A stretch of 5,821 nt of DNA, from assembly GCA_013361595.1 (NCBI GenBank), contig JABFXT010000289.1, forward strand, positions 1 through 5,821. The letters are read 5' to 3'. This DNA is from Nocardia sp. Its GTDB lineage: Bacteria > Actinomycetota > Actinomycetes > Mycobacteriales > Mycobacteriaceae. This document shows, one piece after another, positions 1 to 5,821 of the stretch. Within the stretch, counting starts at the first letter, position 1. Each line of letters opens with the position of its first letter. Position numbers and translations under genes: made by a program. A model generated the notes under the pieces. It was not told the origin of the DNA. It saw only the letters and a program-made list of their open reading frames with translations, and made no database searches.

Positions 1-88
1 GGCGCGGCGAAATCGGGGACGGGGTGACCCGCTCGGTCACACCGTTCGTCTGCTGCCGCTCGTAGCTCGGCTGTTTCGGAGTGGTCAA
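1..88 (-). CDS. 5' end of a downstream gene, probably the DUF3566 membrane protein (partial)
   Basis: An open frame starts with TTG at 88 and runs off the window edge, giving 29 codons. The visible residues begin (M)TTPKQPSYERQQTNG and are polar, rich in Pro, Thr, Gln and Ser, and look disordered; no membrane segment is reached. A GAGGA ribosome-binding sequence at 95-99 sits 6 nt upstream of the TTG, which decides this start; there is no ATG, and GTG at codon 17 is the only nearby alternative. The gene lies 39 bp after the gyrA stop on the same strand. In Mycobacteriales the gene after gyrA usually encodes a protein with a long disordered N-terminus followed by a two-helix DUF3566 membrane domain; M. 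tuberculosis Rv0007 begins in a similar way. Assignment to that family rests on synteny and composition, because the diagnostic domain lies outside the window. The close spacing suggests co-transcription with gyrBA. Confidence 0.55.
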   Translation of the reverse strand, partial: MTTPKQPSYERQQTNGVTERVTPSPISPR

Positions 89-94
89 TGGGAA

Positions 95-99
95 TCCTC
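95..99 (-). promoter_or_regulatory. Ribosome-binding site for the partial downstream gene
   Basis: Minus-strand GAGGA lies 6 nt before the TTG at 88. It is the main reason for accepting a TTG start, because no ATG is available nearby. Confidence 0.5.
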
Positions 100-127
100 G
101 GATCCGTTCTTTGCCGCCGATATGGGA

Positions 128-2629
128 TTACTGCTCGGGAGAACCGCCGCCGTCGATCTGCTCGGGCTCGTCGGCGTTACGTGCGATCGCAAGCAAGGTA
201 TCGCCCTCGCCGAGGTTCATCAATCGCACGCCCTTGGTCTGCCTACCGGCCTTGCGCACCTGCCGGGCGGCAGTACGGATAACGCCTCCATTGGAGGTGA
301 TCGCATACAGCTCGTCGTCGTCGTCGACGATCAGTGCCCCCACCAGGGTGCCACGACGGGTGTCGTACTGGATCGTCAATACACCTTTTCCACCACGACC
401 CTGGGCGGTGTACTCCTCGATGGCGGTCCGCTTGGCGTATCCGCCCGACGTCGCCACCAGCAGATATGTCCCGTCCCGGACCACATTGAGCGACAGCAGG
501 GCGTCCTCGGCGTTGAACCGCATGCCCTGCACGCCGGATGTCGCGCGGCCCATCGGGCGCAATGCCTCGTCGGTGGCCGAGAAGCGGATCGACTGCCCCT
601 GCGCCGAGACCAGCAGCAGATCGTCCTCGGCCGAACACAGTACGGCGCCGACCAATTCGTCGTTGTCGCGCAGATTCACCGCGACGATGCCGCCGCTGCG
701 GTTGGAATCGAAATCGACCAACCGCGATTTCTTGACCAGGCCCTTCTGCGTGGCGAGCACCAGATAGGCGGCATCTTCGTAGGACTTGATCCGGATGACC
801 TGGGCGATCTTCTCGTCCGGCTGGAAAGCCAGCAGATTCGCCACGTGCTGACCGCGGGCGGTGCGATTGGCCTCCGGCAATTCATAGGCCTTGGCCCGGT
901 ACACGCGGCCCTTATTGGTGAAGAACAACAACCAGTCGTGGGTCGAGGTCACGAAGAAGTGCCGGACGATATCGTCCTGCTTCAGTCCCGCGCCCTGCAC
1001 ACCTTTACCGCCGCGCTTCTGACTGCGGTACAGGTCGGTCTTGGTGCGCTTGGCGTACCCGGTCTCGGTGATCGTGACGACCACGTCCTCGCGGGCGATC
1101 AGATCCTCGTCGGCGACATCGCCGTCGGCCGAGATGATCTGGGTGCGCCGGTCGTCGCCGTACCGCTCGACGATCTCGGCGAGCTCGTCCTTGACGATCG
1201 TGCGCTGCCGCTCCGGCTTCTCCAGAATGTCCTTCAGATCGGCGATCTCGGCCTCGAGTTTGGCGAGTTCGTCGACGATCTTCTGCCGCTCCAGTGCCGA
1301 GAGGCGCCGCAACTGCATATCCAGGATCGCGGTGGCCTGGGTCTCGTCGATATCGAGCAGTTCCATCAGCCCGGTGCGCGCGGTGTCGGTATTGGCCGAC
1401 CGGCGGATCAGCGCGATGACCTCGTCCAGCAGATCCAGCGCCTTGACCAGGCCACGCAGGATGTGGGCCCGCTCCTCCGCCTTGCGGAGCAGGTACCGGG
1501 TGCGCCGGACGATCACTTCCAGTTGATGGTTCACATACAGCCGGAGCATCTGATCCAGCCGCAGGGTGCGTGGTACGCCCTCGACGATGGACAGCATGTT
1601 CGCGCCGAAGCTGGTCTGCAGCTGGGTGTGCTTGTACAGGTTGTTCAGCACGACCTTGGCGATCGCGTCACGTTTGACCGTGACGACGATGCGCATACCC
1701 ACGCGGTCCGACGATTCGTCGTGGATATCGGCGACGCCCGCGATCCGGCCGTCCTTGACCTGTTCGGCGATCGCGTTGATGAAGTTGTCGGTGTTGACCT
1801 GGTAAGGCAGTTCGGTGATGACGATCGTGGTGCGCCCGCGGACATCCTCTTCGATCTCCACCACGCCGCGCATCCGGATGGAACCGCGACCGGTGGTGTA
1901 GGCGTCGTGGATGCCCTGGGAACCGACGATCAGGCCGGAGGTCGGGAAGTCGGGACCCTTCACCCGTTCCATACAGGCGGCGAGGGTGGCTTCCTCGTCC
2001 GCCTCGTGATTGTCCAGGATCCAGTAGATGGCCGCGGCCAGCTCGTTGAGATTGTGCGGCGGGATATTGGTCGCCATGCCGACCGCGATACCGTTGCTGC
2101 CGTTCATCAGCATATTCGGCACCCGGCTGGGCAGAACTACCGGTTCCTGGGTCTTACCGTCGTAGTTGGGGATGAAATCGACCGTGTCGTGGTCGATCTC
2201 CCGCAACAACTCCATGGCCAGCGGGGTGAGCCGGCATTCGGTGTAGCGCATGGCGGCGGCGCCGTCGTTGCCCCGGCTGCCGAAGTTGCCCTGGCCGTCG
2301 ACCAGCGGGTACCGCATTGCCCACGGCTGGGCCATCCGGACCAGGGTGTCGTAGATGGCCGAGTCGCCGTGCGGATGGTAGTTACCCATGGTGTCGGCCA
2401 CCGGCCGGGCTGATTTCACATAGCTGCGATCGGGCCGGTAACCGTTGTCGTGCATCGCGTAGAGGATGCGGCGGTGCACCGGTTTGAGGCCGTCCCGCAC
2501 CTCGGGCAGCGCTCGGCCCACGATCACGCTCATGGCGTAATCGATGTAGCTGTTCTGCATCTCCTGCTGGATATCGACCGGCTCGATCCGGTCGCCCGCG
2601 CTCTCCGGCGGCAGCGTGGTGTCGGTCAT
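128..2629 (-). CDS. gyrA: DNA gyrase subunit A
   Basis: GyrA is the DNA breakage-reunion and wrapping subunit of the A2B2 gyrase, which introduces negative supercoils using ATP hydrolysed by GyrB. The product is 833 aa, close to the 838 aa of M. tuberculosis. The N-terminal winged-helix/tower region covers about residues 20-500. It includes the quinolone-resistance segment [14 protein letters not shown] (82-95) and catalytic Tyr129 in MRYTECRLT, which forms the phosphotyrosine link to DNA. The coiled coil spans about 375-495 and includes [12 protein letters not shown]. The C-terminal beta-pinwheel runs from about 510 to 820. It has the GyrA box QKRGGKG (537-543) and a second box, QGRGGKG (743-749), the twin-box pattern described for mycobacteria. 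The tail is short and acidic. The ATG at 2629 has AGGAG 5 nt upstream, and the N-terminus MTDTTLPP matches the mycobacterial start. Ser90 and Asp94 (E. coli Ser83 and Asp87) are the quinolone-susceptible residues. There is no intein or frameshift. gyrB lies 94 bp upstream. Confidence 0.98.
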   Translation of the reverse strand: MTDTTLPPESAGDRIEPVDIQQEMQNSYIDYAMSVIVGRALPEVRDGLKPVHRRILYAMHDNGYRPDRSYVKSARPVADTMGNYHPHGDSAIYDTLVRMAQPWAMRYPLVDGQGNFGSRGNDGAAAMRYTECRLTPLAMELLREIDHDTVDFIPNYDGKTQEPVVLPSRVPNMLMNGSNGIAVGMATNIPPHNLNELAAAIYWILDNHEADEEATLAACMERVKGPDFPTSGLIVGSQGIHDAYTTGRGSIRMRGVVEIEEDVRGRTTIVITELPYQVNTDNFINAIAEQVKDGRIAGVADIHDESSDRVGMRIVVTVKRDAIAKVVLNNLYKHTQLQTSFGANMLSIVEGVPRTLRLDQMLRLYVNHQLEVIVRRTRYLLRKAEERAHILRGLVKALDLLDEVIALIRRSANTDTARTGLMELLDIDETQATAILDMQLRRLSALERQKIVDELAKLEAEIADLKDILEKPERQRTIVKDELAEIVERYGDDRRTQIISADGDVADEDLIAREDVVVTITETGYAKRTKTDLYRSQKRGGKGVQGAGLKQDDIVRHFFVTSTHDWLLFFTNKGRVYRAKAYELPEANRTARGQHVANLLAFQPDEKIAQVIRIKSYEDAAYLVLATQKGLVKKSRLVDFDSNRSGGIVAVNLRDNDELVGAVLCSAEDDLLLVSAQGQSIRFSATDEALRPMGRATSGVQGMRFNAEDALLSLNVVRDGTYLLVATSGGYAKRTAIEEYTAQGRGGKGVLTIQYDTRRGTLVGALIVDDDDELYAITSNGGVIRTAARQVRKAGRQTKGVRLMNLGEGDTLLAIARNADEPEQIDGGGSPEQ

Positions 2630-2634
2630 GCAAT

Positions 2635-2639
2635 CTCCT
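2635..2639 (-). promoter_or_regulatory. gyrA ribosome-binding site
   Basis: Minus-strand AGGAG lies 5 nt before the gyrA ATG. It is a strong match and confirms the start at 2629, with translation initiated separately from gyrB. Confidence 0.8.
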
Positions 2640-2663
2640 AGGTACTGACGGAATACGGCGGAT

Positions 2664-2710
2664 CACCCGCGCGAGCGCGCTGTGCGTAGCGCGCGAATGC
2701 GCTGCGGGTG
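2664..2710. repeat. Imperfect GC-rich inverted repeat between gyrB and gyrA
   Basis: CACCCGC (2664-2670) is complementary to GCGGGTG (2704-2710). Inside it, GCGCGC at 2675-2680 and 2689-2694 can pair across an 8-nt loop, and other GCGC registers are possible. In the gyrBA transcript this would give a bulged hairpin about 25 nt upstream of the gyrA ribosome-binding site. No U-run follows it on the minus strand, so it does not look like an intrinsic terminator. A role in mRNA stability or in the GyrB:GyrA ratio is possible but unproven. Spontaneous GC-rich pairing is also possible. Confidence 0.4.
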
Positions 2711-2723
2711 CGACCAACCGCCC

Positions 2724-5018
<2,295 letters not shown>

Positions 5019-5051
5019 TCACCGAGGGGTGGGGGCGGAAAAACCGGGCCG

Positions 5052-5067
5052 TGTTCCACGTGAAACC
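5052..5067. other. parS: Probable parS centromere site (ParB binding)
   Basis: TGTTCCACGTGAAACC matches the near-universal bacterial parS consensus TGTTTCACGTGAAACA at 14 of 16 positions, including the central CACGTG palindrome (5057-5062). The differences are C for T at position 5 and C for A at position 16. ParB nucleates at such sites, spreads along the DNA and directs origin segregation with ParA and SMC. The site is non-coding, 4 bp beyond the dciA stop, in a gene cluster that normally lies near oriC, where parS sites concentrate. Function is inferred from sequence and location. Confidence 0.75.
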
Positions 5068-5071
5068 GGAC

Positions 5072-5638
5072 CTACCCGTAGGTGTCGCGCGGCCCGCGAC
5101 CACGGACATGACGTTGCCCTTTACGCCAGCTGGGTGCCGTCGGGCCGGTGATACGCAGCGAGCGGACGACGCCGGGACCCACCGCCGCGCTGATCTTCGC
5201 CAGCAACTGCGCCTGCAACAGACGCAACTGGGTGGCCCAGGCCGTGGATTCGGCAGCGATACCGAGCACGCCGTTCTCGAGGCTCACCGGTTTCGCGTGC
5301 GCGGCGATGTCCTCCCCGACCACACCCGGCCAATGACCGAAAACCGTGCCCTCGGCCACTTTGGTGGACCATCCGCGGCTACGCGCGATCGAGGTGGCGA
5401 GCTTGGACAGCGGCTGCGGATCGCGGTCGTCCGGCCGGGGGCCGGACCAGCCGGTACGGCGGCGGCCGGCGGAGCGGTTACCCCGCCGCGGCGAGGACCG
5501 CCCCTGGCCGACGGATTTTCCACTGGCGCGCGCCGCCGCCCGGGCCTCCTCCAGCGCCCGGCGGGCAAGGTCGATCCCGCGCAGCTCCGGTTCGGTCGGG
5601 GGCGTCGTGCCACCGGGCAGTCCGGGCTGGTCGGTCAT
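5072..5638 (-). CDS. dciA: DciA, DnaB-helicase operator/loader (DUF721 family)
   Basis: DciA is the ancestral bacterial protein that interacts with the replicative helicase DnaB and is needed for replication initiation in bacteria lacking DnaC/DnaI loaders; the M. tuberculosis member is Rv0004. The product is 188 aa. A helical segment lies at about 24-38 ([15 protein letters not shown]). A basic, probably disordered linker spans about 43-68. The DUF721 domain occupies about 75-175, with FGHWPGVVG (100-108), DIAAH and the hallmark [11 protein letters not shown] (131-141). The actinobacterial C-terminal tail reads [13 protein letters not shown] 5638 has GGAG 5 nt upstream. An in-frame GTG at 5653 would add five residues (VSGAA) and overlaps a TGA in a GTGA arrangement, so it cannot be excluded. 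gyrB follows after a 305-bp spacer. The family call is firm; the exact start is less certain. Confidence 0.93.
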   Translation of the reverse strand: MTDQPGLPGGTTPPTEPELRGIDLARRALEEARAAARASGKSVGQGRSSPRRGNRSAGRRRTGWSGPRPDDRDPQPLSKLATSIARSRGWSTKVAEGTVFGHWPGVVGEDIAAHAKPVSLENGVLGIAAESTAWATQLRLLQAQLLAKISAAVGPGVVRSLRITGPTAPSWRKGQRHVRGRGPRDTYG

Positions 5639-5643
5639 CGCTG

Positions 5644-5647
5644 CTCC
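5644..5647 (-). promoter_or_regulatory. dciA ribosome-binding site
   Basis: Minus-strand GGAG lies 5 nt before ATG 5638. The alternative GTG at 5653 has no comparable motif at good spacing, which favours the ATG. Confidence 0.6.
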
Positions 5648-5662
5648 ACTCACCGGTACGAG

Positions 5663-5704
5663 TTATCCCCAGGTTCGACCGGTTTTTCCTCAGGCTGTGC
5701 ACAT
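5663..5704. promoter_or_regulatory. Cluster of DnaA-box-like sequences upstream of dciA
   Basis: TTATCCCCA (5663-5671) differs at one base from the DnaA box TTATCCACA. TTTTCCTCA (5684-5692) differs at two and starts exactly 21 bp later, two helical turns, on the same strand. TGTGCACAT (5696-5704) differs at two from TGTGGACAA, the reverse complement of the actinobacterial box TTGTCCACA. Each match is imperfect. The grouping within 42 bp of poorly coding DNA is what makes them notable. DnaA binding is inferred. Confidence 0.35.
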
Positions 5705-5821
5705 CCGGCTTCCGAACTGCGGCACTGCGGTACCCGAATCGGACCGAAGCCCGATCCAGGGGGTAAATGACCAGTTCAGGATGGGTATTTCGAGTGCCGG
5801 TGCCGGTTGTCACCGAGTGGA

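Larger units (their letters stand above)
5639..5821 (-). other. Stretch upstream of dciA, possibly including the recF 3' end
   Basis: In related genomes recF lies immediately upstream of dciA. Reading the minus strand from the edge, one frame stops at 5812-5810, a second at 5778-5776, and a third stays open into dciA until 5478. The second frame reopens and stops at 5652-5650. Third-position GC is low in every frame from about 5775 to 5654, unlike the rest of the window, so this part looks non-coding. At most a short C-terminal tail of recF is present. I recognise no RecF motif and therefore do not call the gene. Confidence 0.45.

Noticed and set aside
122..2413. 763-codon open frame on the plus strand across gyrA
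   Set aside because: It lies codon-for-codon antisense to gyrA. Its openness only means gyrA lacks TTA, CTA and TCA codons over this span, as expected for a high-GC actinomycete. The translation is low-complexity and resembles no known protein.
5478..5813. 111-codon minus-strand frame overlapping the 5' part of dciA
   Set aside because: It overlaps dciA by about 160 bp in another frame, has poor codon character in its first half and shows no RecF or other family motif.

Overview
The window is a piece of a core chromosome-replication locus from a high-GC actinomycete. Every gene that can be supported lies on the minus strand. The best lineage guess is Mycobacteriales (Corynebacteriales), most likely Nocardia or a close relative. 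GyrA and GyrB match the mycobacterial proteins closely in length and motif positions: catalytic Tyr129, and twin GyrA boxes at residues 537-543 and 743-749. The gene order dciA-gyrB-gyrA followed by a DUF3566-like start is the one found downstream of dnaA-dnaN-recF in that order. GyrA differs from Mycobacterium in carrying Ser90-Ala91 where mycobacteria have Ala90-Ser91. The genus is an inference from remembered protein features, not from a database search.

Layout, read in the direction of transcription (high to low coordinates). Positions 5821-5639 form a poorly coding stretch that may hold the 3' end of recF; it contains a cluster of sequences resembling DnaA boxes. dciA (DUF721, DnaB-helicase operator/loader) runs 5638-5072. 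A 305-bp spacer (5071-4767) follows. It holds a near-perfect parS site 4 bp past the dciA stop, a possible gyrB promoter and a hairpin-prone leader. gyrB runs 4766-2724 from a GTG start. A 94-bp spacer with an imperfect GC-rich inverted repeat separates it from gyrA (2629-128). A partial gene opens with TTG at position 88 and runs off the window edge; by synteny and N-terminal composition it is probably the DUF3566 membrane protein.

How the parts fit: DciA supports loading of the replicative helicase. GyrB (ATPase and TOPRIM) and GyrA (DNA breakage-reunion and wrapping) form the A2B2 gyrase that removes positive supercoils ahead of the fork. The parS site would recruit ParB for origin segregation. 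Replication start, topology control and segregation are therefore encoded together near oriC. No unknown multi-gene system, mobile element, CRISPR array, tRNA or rRNA is visible. The points most worth checking are the parS site and the DnaA-box-like cluster, both in non-coding DNA.
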